Assembly: GCA_023374045.1 (NCBI GenBank)
Contig: CM041779.1
Span: forward strand, 267,602,131 to 267,666,130
Direction: 5' to 3'
From: Limonium bicolor
Lineage: Eukaryota > Streptophyta > Magnoliopsida > Caryophyllales > Plumbaginaceae
DNA length: 64,000 nt
The position numbers were made by a program, and so were the translations under genes. The notes under the pieces are model-generated. The model had not been told where the DNA came from. It did not search any database and saw only the letters and a list, made by a program, of their open reading frames with translations. Below, one piece after another: positions 1-11,509 of the stretch (its first letter is position 1; each line of letters opens with the position of its first letter).

Positions 1-530
1 AACAAAGTTGTACAGAAAAATCAATATAACATAATCATAAAAATTTAGGCTCGCTTCCCTACTCGAGGAGGTAAACAAAACTACTCACTCATAATTTCAT
101 AAACAAAAACAATAATTAAAATTAACATTAAATGACTTGTAATGAAAAAAAAGAAAAGGAATTCAGTTTGAGAATTTCACTCCGAGTTACTAATTGCCTT
201 CGGTTTCGCTCTTGCCCTCTTGCCCTCTGCTTGCTGTAGTTGCTGCTCTCATCACCTTCGTCTCAATCTGGTGTGAAGTGACTACATTGAATCTCGACGC
301 TTACCTTCGGTGTGTGTTAGTGATGTGAAAATTTAGTGTAGAATAAACGATTAGGAAGGTGGCGGCAGTGGATGGATGTTGATGATGATAGAGCAGTGAT
401 GTTAGATGATAAACAACCAAAGAGATGTGGTGGTGGTATGTAATCTGGGAGCAGTAAAAATACGGCTTAGGCAATGGAACAGTATGTCCACCGCCTTCCT
501 CGTTCATGTTTTTGTATATCACTCTGTATT
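1..530 (+). mobile_element. Fragment related to the 7582-9427 insertion
   Basis: No coding capacity is visible. About 36-250 resembles 8260-8430 in the same order and strand: a segment around GGCTCGCTTCCC, an ACTCACTC-rich stretch, and a leader around TTTCACTCCG followed by CTCTTGCCCTC. A GATGGATG-rich patch near 370-395 matches a similar patch at 8520-8690. The left end lies outside the window and the right end, where LINE sequence begins, is not sharply visible, so 530 is approximate. It is probably an older copy of the same non-coding element, and its class is unknown. Confidence 0.45.
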
Positions 531-1027
531 TAAGGCGATTTTAGAGGCGACTCTAGGTGCGATTTGCTTATCGCTGGGATGGAAAAAGTAGTAGAAGGGA
601 TGAAGGACGTCAGAAGAAGAGACGTTTTATCTACCGCCTTAACTCCATGCAACGATAATAAAGTGAAGAAGGAGAGCAAAGAAGATAAGATTAACTTCAA
701 TAGTACAAATTATCTGAGGGAGGAGAGTGTCCCACGTATGTTTTCAGTACAGATGTATAAATCTCAAGGCTTCCATAAAAATAATCCTTATTGTGAGAGA
801 TACATGTTGTGCTTCTCGATGATCATCATTATTCCAGCTGATCAGATATGGGACATTGAACAGAGAGCAAATTATAGAAATCTGAGTTTGGTTATTGTGT
901 GGTGTAGTTTTGCTAGATCAGTAAGTGAGTGTTTTCAGTTCTTAACAGTTGAAGATAGAAGTGCTGATTTTAAGATTAAAGAAAGAGAGAAGATATTACA
1001 AAGCTTCGTTCTACAATTTTCATATTC

Positions 1028-2566
1028 ATGGATAGAATGATCTCTAGGTGGTCAAACTTGAAGATCCACCCAGGTGAACTTGAAAAGGTGGAAGAAGATC
1101 TTCTTCGACTGGACTCATGTAGTGCAGAGTTTACAAATGCTCTGTTTGGGAAGATTTGGCATCCAAGTAGAATTTCAGCTAGGGTTCTCCAGAGCTTCTT
1201 AGTACATATTTGGAAACCTAAAGCTTCTCTCAAAGTAAGTGAGATGGGTTATAACAGATTTACCTTCTTATTTACTTCTGGAAATGATATGAGGAATATA
1301 CTAGCAAATGGTCCTTGGCACTTCCACAACAGCTTACTAGTGATTATGGCTATAGACCCAACTAAACATATAGATGAGCATGAGCCGAGGAAGATAAAGA
1401 TTTGGGTGGGGATACATAATCTTCCAATAATGTTCTACAACAAAGCTTCAGCAATTATCTTGGGAAATAAAATAGGAGTTTTTGTAGGGTGTTCTGATAA
1501 ACTCAATCCTCTAACGGTGAAAGTTCCAAAAATAAGAGTGGAAATTGATATCACTGAGCCCCTGTGCAGAATCATTGTGATATAAGATGGAGTTAAAGAT
1601 AGATGCTGCAAACTGTCCTATGAGAACCTTCCTCACTTCTGTTTTCACTGTGGAAGGATCGATCATGTTAATAGAGTGAGGAATGAAGAAAAGTTCTCAA
1701 GATGAACCAGAAAGATATGGAGCTTGGTTGAGAGCAGAATATGCTGGCTCTATAGCAGCTCTGAATGAAGATTATTTAATGAATCAGAACTTGAAGCTGT
1801 TGGGGCCACCGGAAACAGATACATGTATTAAAGTGTTAGATCTAGTTGATAAAACTATGAAAGGAAATGGAAAGGACAATTCTTCTTCTTCTATGATTTG
1901 TTTACAGAATATAGAAGATCATTACAACACTCCAGCCAGGGAGAAAAGTTTTATTCAAGAAGGATCTAAGTTGGTTATTGTCAAGGATAGACCTTCAGAA
2001 GAATCTGTCACATACCTTTCTGTTCTGGCAAAAGCAGATTTGGCAGGAATAGAAGGTGGGTCTTTACTTCTAAGAGATTTTAGTCCACAAATTCTAGGAG
2101 GATAATTTGATCCTCTAGTTCTGGAAGGAAGAGTATACAAGAAAATGCTGAAATGGGACAGGATAAGGATTGGAAAGAAGGAGATGATATCTTTGAGCAG
2201 CCAGGGTTGCTTTCACAAAGTTCTAAAGTGCTTGATAATCTTGGTTCTTCTTCTTCACCAGAGGAGGAGGGTGTTTTTTCTAGAGGATTTCTGAAAGAAG
2301 TTATTGGGGATGGTCAAATGCAGACAGAAAAGCAGAAGGCTCCTATAGTTCCTCCTAGTTTTGAGTTCAAGGAAAGTCAGTATGAAGATGCTAATAAAAG
2401 AGATTTCTACCAGGCATTTGACTGGGCTTCAGCTTTGGAGAAATTTAGTTGTCATAATAAGAAGTCTAAAGCTATGTCTACTACTCAATCAGATATCAAC
2501 ATGTATATCTCTCAAATTATGGAGGAAGCAGATACAAAAAGGAAAGGAAAGACAGGCCATGAATAG
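1028..2566 (+). pseudogene. LINE ORF1 (DUF4283 and CCHC_4 zinc knuckle), broken
   Basis: This is the nucleic-acid-binding ORF1 protein of a plant LINE, which in this family coats the element RNA. Codons 1-185 (1028-1585) match the DUF4283 pattern: a WHPSRIS block, a GPWHFHN block and a WVGIHNLP block. A stop codon sits at 1583-1585, but the same frame then continues into the zinc knuckle near 1605-1680, which reads CFHCGRIDH and lacks the last cysteine of C-x2-C-x4-H-x4-C. A frame change near 1683 leads to YGAWLRAEYAG, the conserved stretch that follows the knuckle. Later open pieces (1683-2105, 2153-2566) are in other frames, rich in Ser, Glu and Lys, and match the variable ORF1 tail. It is certainly non-functional. 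Confidence 0.8.
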
Positions 2567-2807
2567 ATCAGCAAATCAGACAAGCTGTCTGTCAACAACT
2601 GGATGTAGAGAGAAGGTAAAGGAATAGCTTTCAATGCAGGTGTGAAAAATAAGACTCTAACTCTAAAAATCAAAAGAGAAAGAGTGGTACTCTTAAGTCT
2701 TCAGGGGTTAAATCTTCAGTCAAAGAAGAATTAATCAAGGACTCTCAAGAAAATGCTCTAACTCAGTCCTAGGCAGACCTTGCTTCGAAGCAAGGCTGCC
2801 AGTCAAC

Positions 2808-5800
2808 ATGACTTGCTTAAGCTATAACTGCCGAGGTTTGGGTCGACCTTAGGCAGTTATTTGGGTGAGAGATCTGATAAGATCTAAAGCCCCTGATATG
2901 GTTTTTTGATGGAGACTCACAGATCTGAAGATGAGATGGCTCTAATTTTAAAGAGATTTTCTGACTATGGTAGTTGTGTTTCTGCTAGTGTTGGTCGAAG
3001 TGGAGCCTTAGTGCTTCTTTGGAAGAAGGAAATCAAGGTGGATATCTTGAATATTTCTAAACATATAGCGCTGCGGAGGTTACTTTTCCAGGGGGGTTGG
3101 AGTTTAATTTTACTGGTTTTTACGGTTGGTCAAATTGGAAATTGAAGTTCTTATCTTGGAAATTGTTGAAAGTTCTAAGAGAGCATGTCTATATCCCTTG
3201 GATAGTATTTGGGGATTTTAACCAGATTCTATGGAACTCATAGAAAGTAGGAGGCAGAAGAAGGAAAGAGAATGATATGTATATTTTTAGAGAAATGGTG
3301 GAAGCTTGCAAGCTCACTGATGCGGGATTTTTGGGGAGGAAGGTACTTATACCAACAGACAGATTGATGGAAATCATTCTATAAGCAGATTAAATAGAGC
3401 TTTTCTGTGTAAAGAAGCTTTGAATATGTTTCCCTTGCTATCAGTTGAGCATTTGAAGTGGGAAAATTCATATCACAGACCTACTCTCATTAGGTTTTTT
3501 GGAAATCTGAGAAAACAGAAACATCAGTTTAAGTTTGAATCTTCTTGGACGAAAGAAGAAAAATGTTACCAAATTGTTTCTGAAGTCTGGGGAGATAACG
3601 ATTGTAATTTAGAACAGAAGATCAAGGAGTGTGCTAAGGCTCTTACTAGGTGCAAAGGCTGGTCTTTTGGTAAATTGCAATGAAATTGAAAAAGAAAAAA
3701 AGAAGAATTACATTCTCTGGATCAGTTAACTTATTCTGGTGGGGTGGAGTCTAATAGAAAAAGAATTTTGGTTGAGATAGAACTTATATCTTTTGATATT
3801 AAGGCCTGGTGGAAGCAGATATCTAGGCAACAGTGGGTCATTGAAGGAGATAGAAACACGAAGTTCTTTCACTCCAGAGCATCTACCAGAAAAAGGAGAA
3901 ATACCATCTTCGGTCTAAAAGATAACACTGGTGCCATGTTTTATAACTGGAGTAGTATTGAGGGCATTGCAAGGGGTTATTTCCAAAAGCTGTTTTCCTC
4001 TACCCAACCTGTTTCAGATGACAGATTCTTGGATGCAGTTAGAGGCAGATTGTCTCCACAGCAGTGACTTCTCTCAAAATCCCTTATACAACTTCTGAAA
4101 TTTTTAATGCGGTGAAAGATCTTAATGGAGACAGGTCTCCTGGGCCATATGGATTTAATGGGAACTTCTTTAAAAACTTTTGGAATGTGGTGGGAGAGCA
4201 AGTCATCTCAACGTCCCTTTCTATTCTTCAAGGTAATCCTATTTCTGATACTTTAAATCAGTTTTATGTTACTTTAATTCCTAAAGTTAAAGGGGTTGTT
4301 AATATTAACAACTTTAGGCCGATAGCTCTCTGCAATTGTGTACACAATCGTGTATAAAGTTCTAGCCAATAGGATCAGAAGTTTCCTACCTGAGATCATT
4401 TCTCCTAATCAGTCTGGTTTTGTTAAAGGGAAGAAAATCACTGATAATATCATTATCTCAGGAGAGATTTATACATTATTTGGCTAAGAGTAAGGCCATA
4501 AAAAATGGTCATTTTGCTCTTAAGATGGATTTGAGTAAAGCATATGACAAGATTGAGTGGAAATTTATAAAAGACATTCTTTCTGAGATGGGCTTTCCAA
4601 TAGTTGCTTACTCCTGTCTTAAACTGTATTACTACAACGAAATGTTTTGTTCTGATTAATGGAGTTCCATGAGCTTTTTTCTCTCCATCTAGGGGAATTA
4701 GGCAAGGGATCCTCTCTCCCCTTTCCTATTTATCCTAGTTGAAGAAGCTCTGTCCAGTTACATGATAGAGGTAGAAAATAGAGGTCAGTTTTTAGGGATT
4801 AATCTTTCAGCTTCAGGTCCTCAGTATAAGTCACTCTTGCTTTCGCTGATGACTTATTAGTTTGTGGTAAGTGCTCTGTCAAGAATGAAAATTTCCTCAA
4901 AGATACTCTGAACTCTTTCCTTGCTTGTTCAGGACATGAGATCAATAGCCAGAAATCTGAGATTTTGTTCAGTAAAAAGCTCAATCCTCAAATCAAATAT
5001 CAAATCTGTGATATTTTTGGATATGGTGAGACTAAGTCGTTTCAGAAATACTTAGGTCTACCATCAGTCATGGGAAGAAATAAGAATAATTCTTCAATTA
5101 TTTGATAGAAGCAATCAGGAGGAAAATCACCAGCTGGGGTAATCCCATGTCTCAAGCTGGGAGATCAGTTTTAGTTTCTAGTGTTCTTCAGGCTATCCCT
5201 ACTTATACAATGTCTTTTTTTACTTCCAAAAGGTATAGTAGATAAAATTATTCTATGTTGGCTTCTTACTGGTGAGGAGGGCATCTGGATAAAAAAAAAC
5301 ATTCACTGGCTGAAGTGGGAGGAGATTTGTACGAGCAAGATTCGGGTGGAGGGGGTTTTAGAGCTGCAGGGTGTTTCAATAAAGCCTTGCTATCAAAGAG
5401 CTAGTGGCGTTTTGTCATCCTGAATGGAGTGATCCTTCTTGTTGATCAATCAAATTATCCGAATTACTTGCTAAAACAGTTAAAGGGATTTACTTCCTTA
5501 ATCAAATCTGTTACAGGCTAGAAAAGAAAAACAGATAGCTTTATCTGGAGCTCACTGGTTTTTGCTATGGATCTGCAGAAGAAGGTATTAGAAAGAAATA
5601 GGGGATGGGAGAGATACCTTGTTTTGGATTGATCCTTGGATCCCTAGGCCTTTTTCTTCTCAGTTATATTCTCCTTTGACGTATGGTAACAATATGGATA
5701 CAGTGCAGCAGTTTTTGAATCATGACAACAGTGATTGGAATTGGGAGCTTCTTAATCAACTTCTGTGGGAGATTGATATTGAAGTAATCTGAAACATTAA

Positions 5801-5846
5801 GATCAACAGGTATGAAAAAGATTGCTGGACTTGGCATCACTCTAAG
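2808..5846 (+). pseudogene. LINE ORF2, endonuclease and reverse transcriptase, broken
   Basis: This is the N-terminal part of the LINE polyprotein that nicks target DNA and copies the RNA. The start ATG at 2808 is followed by YNCRGLGRP, the first endonuclease motif, with its metal-binding Asn. METH near 2911 supplies the endonuclease Glu. Reverse transcriptase blocks follow: NTKFFHSRAS (about 3856), SPGPYGFNGNFFKNFW (about 4137), LIPKVKG and NNFRPIALCN (about 4275-4335), NQSGFVKGKKITDNI (about 4408), KMDLSKAYDKIEW (about 4525), and the catalytic FADDLL at 4842-4859. After these come GHEINSQKSEI, KYLGLPSVMGR and an IHWLKWEEIC block. Dozens of stops and frame changes break it. The last codons before element A read WHHSK and continue at 23870. 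Confidence 0.85.
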
Positions 5847-6461
5847 TGAAATACCCCGAACTTAAATATAGGGATTTAAAATTAAGCTAGTACGTGTTTA
5901 AGGGCTTAATGGTACCTAATTAGTATTGGTAAGGAAAAATAAATCCAAGAGAATGAGAGAAACGCTTAAAAGGCGAAAAACGCTAATAAGCGTTAAATAC
6001 CATAGGAGGTATGAGACCTCTCTAGCGTAATATACGGATTCTAAAGGTTTAATAAGACCTAAATAATATATGGGAACGGCTCCGAAGAAAAACAGATCCA
6101 GATAATGAGTTAAAACGCTATAGAGCTTTAGAGCACGTTTTTCGAGAAACCTGAAAAACGTGACTTTGAGTGGTCAAACGGACCCGAGAAAATTATAGAT
6201 CATTAAATAAAAAATTATTAAGCATTATGGAAGCTTAAAACCAACAAAAATAATTAAACAAGAAAATTCGGGAATACGGGCCCGGTTAGTGAATAGTACC
6301 TAAACCGGGTAAAATAACGAGCGTTTTCTGTAAAAGACGAAAAACGCTCCAACTAGTATACTACATGGGGGCCGGTTTTACTAGTTAAATAACCCCTCAC
6401 ACACACTGTAACTAGTTAACAAATAAAGAGAACAGAAGAGCAAGTAATAAAGTAAAAAGCA

Positions 6462-6545
6462 ACCCCCACACTCTCTCACCTCACCTCTCTCTCTTCTCTT
6501 TCCTCTCCTCCTCTCTCCACCGATTTCTCCCTCCTCTCTCTGCTG
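6462..6545 (+). promoter_or_regulatory. CT-rich leader of LTR A (pyrimidine patch)
   Basis: A dense run of CTCT, TCTC and CCTC occurs here, at 20235-20320 in the other LTR, at 31960-32050 in element C, and more weakly at 32865-32940 and 42397-42470 in element B. Each is preceded by AT-rich sequence and followed within about 250-300 bases by TAAGGTAAA. Pyrimidine patches near transcription starts are known in plant promoters, so this probably marks the core promoter or 5' leader. The start site is not determined and I see no convincing TATA box at the expected distance. Confidence 0.4.
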
Positions 6546-7581
6546 GAATGGGCAATTTTGAGCTCTCCCAACAACAACAATGGCAACTCTCATTTTCTCT
6601 CCCATGCTCTACCTCCATTTGAGCTCTAATCACAAAAATAATTACAATTTGTAATCCCCTCATCCTTCCTCTACACTTCTCTCTTTCAAAATCCAAAAAT
6701 GAGGAAGTTTATTTTCATGGGGTTGTCCCCATTCAAAGAGAAAATAGCACAATGGGTAGCTTGGAGTCTCCTCTCTCCATTAAGGTAAAACTCTACATGA
6801 AAAACTCATGCTCTCTCCATTTTCCTTCATAACCGATTTTGCCCATTTGTAAAACTCCATTTTATCTCTCTCTTTTGAGCATAATATCAACCTGCAATGG
6901 TGGTGGATTCACCTTCTTGAAACAAGGCTAAAACCCCTCCTAAAACACTCCAAAGGTAAACCCTAGAATTTGTATTTTTAACACTTCAATGAATTAGTGT
7001 TAATTTAAGGGCTAGTAGTTTAATTATGCTTGTTTTGTGTACTTTGGGTGATGGGAAGGAGTTTGGCAACTCCATTCCCCACATGACCGGTTTTGAGCAA
7101 AGAAGAGAGAAGAAGGAGAAATGGGAAAAGAAAGAAAATATAAGCTCAAGGTAAGGGCTCCTTCCTAATGTTAAGTTTAATTGTATTAGAGTAATGTGAA
7201 TGGGTAAACCAATTTAAGAACCCAAAACATTGTATTGGTATCGTAGATGTGGAAGTATGAGTAATGTGAGCTTGTATTTGGATTGTAGGCCTTAGAGCCA
7301 AGTATTGTGTATTTGATGGCATGTTTTTGATGGAAGTATTGGAGTATTGGTATTGACTTTAGTGCTGGTAGGACCCTTGTGTGGGTGTGGCTAGAATAGA
7401 AATGAACTCGGTGAAGAAAGAATGCGTATGGCTAAGTAAGAAAAGCAGGTGAACTATGGCGAAATTTTGGTAGGGATTATGTATTTGAGGAGGACTGGTG
7501 AATGGGAGACCAAGGTGTATATTGGATTGAGTAGGTATGTTTAGTGGTGATGATGGTGGTAGTTGTAGTATGAGGAACAAG

Positions 7582-9427
7582 TGATGGAGAAATATGTGAC
7601 TACTTCTACCACATAGGCAGTGTACCATCTGTTTTGCGGGTATAGTGATTAAATGGGGTTGTCGATCTCAGGGACCTCGTACAATTATTGACAAATATTT
7701 GATTAACTGGAAATTAAGTTAAACTAAAGAAAACAGGAAATATCACTTTTTCGATTTTGATTAATTGATTAAAAAGAAACTAAACTACAAGGAAAAATAG
7801 ACAACTTAAAAAACACAGAGGGATTTAAAGAGTGATGAATGTGATATAAAGAGAAAAGCGCAACCCGGGTGTTTGCTTACCTATTCCTTTTATATCTGTT
7901 ACTAATCTTCCTTTAATTTTACTGCAATAATCAGAAACTTTAATTAATTCATTAACGACTAAGTATAATGAATCCTAACCAATGTTAGACCTAGCAGCAG
8001 GCTAATGCTCTAGACCGGACCAATTAATCGCATAAAGAGTAGTTTCTATTGGAGTCTAATTAACCTATAGACCGGATCAGGCTTCTAGCTGTTAATTAGG
8101 TTCAACTTCCTTCGTCTAGTTATTTATCTCAGCTCTCGCATTTTAATAAAATAACTACAAGGGTTGTTTAAACTACGGCCCAAATAATTAAAACACTTGA
8201 AGGACAGGAATTGAATGTTGCAGTTAACTAATTTATTAAAGAAATACATAACAGAATTTAGGAAATAGGTTCGCTTCCCAAACCGGGAAGCTAAAATTAC
8301 TTACTCGCTCATCGTTACAGAAACAACGATACCAGAAAAGGAATGCATTAAAACATTAAGTAAGTGTAAGAGATAACTCCAGTTTAGAAGTTCACTCCGG
8401 TTCCTCGCTCAAATTCGTCTTGCGCTGTCCCGTCTGCTAATTTATTTTGTAGAGCTGGTGCGTAATAGTGGAAATAAAATGGAAAGTGGGTGATGTATTA
8501 CGGGAATTTATAAAAGTGGATGGGTGATTGATTTCTGATTGAGGGAAATGGATGGAGCGCGAACGTGGGAGATGGATGATGGGGTGGGTGAATGGATTAT
8601 TCGTGGACTGATAGATGAATGGTTGTCGATGACTGGATAGATGGATGGATCATTAAATGGTGCGTGGATGACTGGATGGATTTTTGCAAGCAGGTGTGGG
8701 TTTATATAGGGGAGGATTCAGAAACAGACAACGGAGAAGTGACAGGAATGTGAGCTACTGAGTAGAGGCGGTGGAGTTGGTGAGATCGTGAAGATTTCAG
8801 TCAGAGATTCATCGGGAGAGCAATTGTTACAGTCACGCGTGCACAAATTAAGGTGGGCGTTGTTGCAATTAATGAAGGTAGTTCGACTGCGGCGTGAAGA
8901 AGGAAGAAAAAACTCTGTCGGAATTTTTTGTTTGTCCGCACCTGTTGGGTCCCGTACGCCTCACGGTGTCTGTGTGGCTGTCCGCCCGATAAGAGGCGGT
9001 CGTCTTGCTTCTGTCCGCCAGGCGGACGCCTGTTCCTGTCGCCGACCAAACCAGGCGGACGCCTCTCCCGGTCCGCGAGATAAGAGGCGGACGCCTCTAT
9101 TTTGTCCGCTACATAACAGGCGGTCATGCCTGTGTTGTCCGCTAATGTGTTGTCCGCCGAAGATAATATATATCTATAGGATACTAGTGTATTCCAATAT
9201 TGAATCTTCCAGATTTTCGTTATAAGTCCGTTTCACTCGCCGTTTATTGCGTTGGAAAGCTTGTGAAGTAAACTACTTGATTCCAACACTTTTTCCTACA
9301 TTTACACATAAAATGTAGCAATTCATATCAAACAGAAATCTAGGGAAAATCGTAAGATAAGTGAGAAATATTACTTAAAATACTGGCAAATTACAAGTGT
9401 AATTAAACCCTTAAAAGTCTATATATC
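7582..9427 (+). mobile_element. 1.85-kb non-coding insertion in LTR A
   Basis: Comparison with the intact 3' LTR defines this insertion. The target GTATGAGGAACAAG (7568-7581) reappears with one mismatch at 9428-9441, an apparent 14-bp duplication. The insert has no gene, no obvious terminal inverted repeats and no poly-A tail. It holds a GATGGATG-rich degenerate repeat (8520-8690), a TATA-like TTTATATAGGGG (8700), and a GC-rich cluster of short palindromes built on GTCCGC/GCGGAC (8945-9165). Part of it resembles the left end of the window. The long duplication suggests a non-LTR mechanism but the ends do not, so its class is open. Confidence 0.6.
8945..9165. repeat. GC-rich cluster of GTCCGC/GCGGAC palindromes
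   Basis: The words TGTCCGCC, AGGCGGACGCCT and AAGAGGCGG recur irregularly about eight times in 220 bases, alternating between strands, so that neighbouring copies can pair. The cluster stands out from its AT-rich surroundings. Open frames crossing it on both strands are by-products of the repeat. It resembles in design, but not in sequence, the arrays in LTRs A, B, C and F. Confidence 0.7.
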
Positions 9428-9835
9428 GTATGAGTAACAAGAAGTGTAAAAATCTGTAGCAAAGAGGTATCAAAGTGCATTGTGGAACTAGGAAGAATTA
9501 GGGTGTAAGAATGGGTAAAAAGAGTGTTGGACTTGGCTATAGATGTATAATGGCTTGGAAATGTATTTGGGATGCTAGGAGTGACATTGGTAGAGGAAGT
9601 ATTGAATGGTAGAAGTTGGATTAGAAATCTGTAGCATAAGTAAAACAAAAACTGTTACATTTGTGGGAGAAGAAGTGAGGAATTTATGTAAGTTGATTGA
9701 TGGATTTAGTAAGGAGTTTGGTGGACGAACTAAGGCAATTTGAAGGGCCTAAGAAGTGTTAAAACATGTGGGATTAAGTGTAGGACCAATGGGGGAAGTA
9801 ATGGGTAAAAGATAGAACTGAAAACAGAAATAAAA

Positions 9836-10245
9836 ATGCAAGTACTGGGCCGGACTAACCTTGGGACCGAACTTGCAAGGTCGGTCGAGCCCAGATTTAC
9901 AAAGACGGGAAACCTTCTGGAATGGACCGAACTTGCGACCAGACTTGCAAGTTCAGTCGGACCAGAAAATTCTCCCGTCTGTAACCTACTAGAATGGACC
10001 GACCTTGCGACCGGACTTGCAAGGTCGGTCGACACAAAATTTTTCCGTCTTGTAAGCTACTGGAATGGACCGACCTTGCGACCGGACTTGCAAGGTCGGT
10101 CGGGCTAAAAATTTCATCAGGTAACTCACTGGAATGGACCAACCTTTGGACCGGACTTGCAAGGTCGGTCGGCCCTGTAATTCTCCAGCGTAATTCCCTA
10201 CTGACTTCGACCGACCTTGGGGACCGGACTTGTAAGGTCGGTCGA
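9836..10245. repeat. Tandem palindrome array in LTR A 5' copy
   Basis: About six units of 60-70 bases, each with arms GACCGACCTTG and CAAGGTCGGTC around a short GGGACCGGA-type spacer, separated by AT-rich linkers that contain GGAATG. Each unit could fold as a strong hairpin. The same array is at 21746-22155 in the 3' LTR, with single-base differences. An AT-rich stretch with TATATATA follows directly. Open frames here on both strands (about 90-117 codons) are only translations of the repeat. Confidence 0.85.
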
Positions 10246-11420
10246 GTCATACAAAAAAAAAATTAATTAAATTAAATAATAATTATATATATATATATGT
10301 ATACCCACCTATACATATGTGCATATATATGTAAGTAAACCATTGTTAAGTAATTAGGAGTAAGTAAATAAAATATAAGTATTGGAATGCAAGACTTAGT
10401 AAGTATGGATTAGTAAACGTAAGAGTAATCGGGTTAAGTTAATGATAGTTAGATTAATCGTTCAATTGTATGTATATAATTGGATTTGATTTGTGAACAC
10501 CGGAGGAACGTTGGGATACAAGTACAACGGTGAAAGGTATGATTTCTTCATGCCCTGTATCCTAATCTGGTTACCCCGATTTGTGTGCTTATCTGGCCAC
10601 CTAAATAAGATAAAAGCATGAATCGGACTATATTGCACTTACTTGTGCTTGTTTACATTGTTCTCGATAATTGTCTTGAACAATAGTTTGTATAATTCAT
10701 GAAATACATGAATGATGATGAAGTGTAATTGTATCTCGTAGTGTATTTGTATATTGTATTGTATTCTGTATGGATGTGTATATGAATAATGCATTTGTGT
10801 ATGTGGTTGAATGTTGACTTCTACTAATTCCTAACTACCTAACTCCTAACTTAAGTGAGTAAATTGGAATGAGTAGAAGTCTGATATAGCTTCGGCCACG
10901 CGTGAGGATGCGGAGTCACAAGAGGTTGGCTGCAATTCCTGACTCTTAAGCTGGTCCGCGGCCCAAACCCCTTAAATGGGTAGCATCCCAGATTGGTGAG
11001 TCAAGTAAATCCCGGAGGTGGGACGGAGTAGTCCCCGGGCCGGAGGTCCCGACGACTTAACATGAGTAAGAGTAAGTAAGTATGGATCCGTAAGTATGTA
11101 TGAGTATGAGTATGTATGCGTAAGTACTGTGAAAGGAGTAAAAGAGTAATCTCCACCCGGTTAACCCGGGTGGACAAATGAAGCTAACAAAGTATTGGAC
11201 ATTGTATATGTATTGTGTATGGATTGGGTATGTAATGAGATTGTATTATGCATGTATCGTGAATGTGTATTTCGGAAGAAGGTAAGTAAGTATTGTTGGA
11301 TTTGTATAACTTCCTGGTGTGTGTTGGAGTGTATGTATGTATTCCTTGTGTAAGTATTGTAGTATCGTATTTAAGAGCATGTATGCATGTATGTTTGAAT
11401 GAAAATGGACTGCATGTATT

Positions 11421-11509
11421 CGACCAAGTGGTCGGCGTACCCTCACTAGTACGCGGGGTATGCGGTTATCATGCGCAGCGAAAGCTGACCCCCTAGGGGG
11501 AACGTTTTT
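11421..11509 (+). promoter_or_regulatory. Three-hairpin cassette of LTR A
   Basis: Three short stem-loops follow each other near the LTR 3' end: CGACC-AAGT-GGTCG (11421-11434), CAGC-GAAA-GCTG (11476-11487), and CCCCCTAGGGGG (11489-11500), followed by TTTTT (11505-11509). The same order and the 41-42 base spacing between the first two stems are kept in elements B and C, with different loops and paired changes. The second copy is at 23334-23420. It is probably an RNA structure of the R/U5 region; the function is unknown. Confidence 0.6.

Larger units (their letters stand above)
530..5846 (+). mobile_element. L1-type LINE, 5' segment (split by element A)
   Basis: This is the larger part of a non-LTR retrotransposon. 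It runs in order through an ORF1 with DUF4283 and a zinc knuckle, an apurinic-type endonuclease, a reverse transcriptase, and the start of the C-terminal region. Many stop codons and frameshifts interrupt it, so it cannot move by itself. The segment ends at the 5-bp target duplication CTAAG (5842-5846) of LTR element A and continues at 23870. With its 3' part the element is about 6.3 kb, normal for plant L1 LINEs. The 5' border is uncertain because the first 500 bases before ORF1 have no diagnostic motif. Confidence 0.85.

Noticed and set aside
564..1040. 158-codon frame before LINE ORF1
   Set aside because: No recognisable domain or ORF1-like block; probably chance or LINE 5' leader, so not listed as a gene.
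9836..10245. CRISPR-like look of regularly spaced palindromic repeats
   Set aside because: Plant transposon context; the linkers are homologous to each other, not unique spacers, and there are no cas genes.
9730..10266. Overlapping open frames of 80-119 codons on both strands with repeated TDLASPVARSVHSS-like peptides (also 21640-22263, 44337-44555)
   Set aside because: They are translations of the palindromic tandem array; symmetry opens both strands. No start context or family match.
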